DNA of 13,736 nt from JAGXQV01 sp964505475. Its GTDB lineage: Bacteria; Pseudomonadota; Gammaproteobacteria; Burkholderiales; Sulfuricellaceae. Numbering within the stretch: the stretch's first letter is position 1; each line of letters starts with the position of its first letter. Shown here piece after piece: positions 13,682 to 13,736 of the stretch. Location of the stretch: positions 1 to 13,736 of the forward strand of contig CAZDIJ010000074.1 of assembly GCA_964505475.1 (NCBI GenBank), written 5' to 3'. The notes below the pieces were generated by a model that saw only the letters and a list, made by a program, of their open reading frames with translations, searched no databases and was not told the DNA's origin. A program made the translations under genes and the position numbers.

Positions 13682-13736
13682 TTACTTGACGGTATCCTCG
13701 ATGTGGTTCTTGTCGCCCTTGTTGTCGAGCCAATCG
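13682..13736 (-). CDS. soxZ: Sulfur-carrier subunit SoxZ, C-terminal end only
   Basis: Only the last 17 codons and the TAA stop (13682-13684) are in the window. They read DWLDNKGDKNHIEDTVK. The W-x-D-x-x-G pattern near the C-terminus, and the place immediately upstream of soxA, fit SoxZ, which pairs with SoxY to carry sulfur intermediates on a swinging SoxY cysteine. Most of the gene, and presumably soxY, lie beyond the right edge. The assignment rests on a short peptide and context. Confidence 0.7.
   Translation of the reverse strand, partial: DWLDNKGDKNHIEDTVK

Overview
The window is a GC-rich stretch of a bacterial chromosome that looks like a sulfur-oxidising betaproteobacterium (Rhodocyclales/Nitrosomonadales type). 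Three things point there: the gene order lolB-ispE-tRNA-Gln, a mutM gene nearby, and a thiosulfate-oxidation (sox) cluster on the same strand as lolB-ispE. The genus cannot be fixed from this sequence alone.

Left part, minus strand (1-3412): a housekeeping operon read right to left. It encodes a TPR lipoprotein, LolB (outer-membrane lipoprotein receptor), IspE (isoprenoid precursor kinase) and then a tRNA-Gln(UUG), cut by the window edge. The TPR gene and lolB overlap. A 124-bp terminal-inverted-repeat element sits between lolB and ispE.

Middle part (3413-8630): a divergent control region leads into a plus-strand pair, an ABC ATPase and a permease fused to a GldG-like periplasmic domain, translationally coupled by ATGA. 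Facing it, with only five bases between the stops, is an exported beta-propeller protein with six Asp-box (BNR) repeats on the minus strand. Divergent from that is mutM (formamidopyrimidine-DNA glycosylase).

Right part, minus strand (8631-13736): soxZ (3' end only), soxA, soxX, soxB, a secreted DsrE-like protein and a secreted GlcG/HbpS-like protein. SoxA is a single-haem form, SoxX has a long N-terminal region, and SoxB has a Tat signal and its metal-ligand motifs intact. These proteins would act in the periplasm: SoxXA joins thiosulfate to the SoxYZ carrier, and SoxB hydrolyses off sulfate. soxX and soxB are separated by a terminator-like hairpin and another palindromic repeat. The HbpS-like gene is bracketed by two inverted copies of the same repeat family, and a terminator-like hairpin stands just before its ribosome-binding site.

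The most noteworthy signals are (1) a dispersed palindromic repeat family with four copies in 13.7 kb, two of them bracketing one gene, (2) the pairing of soxB with a secreted DsrE-like protein, and (3) the fused permease-GldG transporter with an adjacent propeller protein. I saw no CRISPR array, transposase, phage gene or rRNA.
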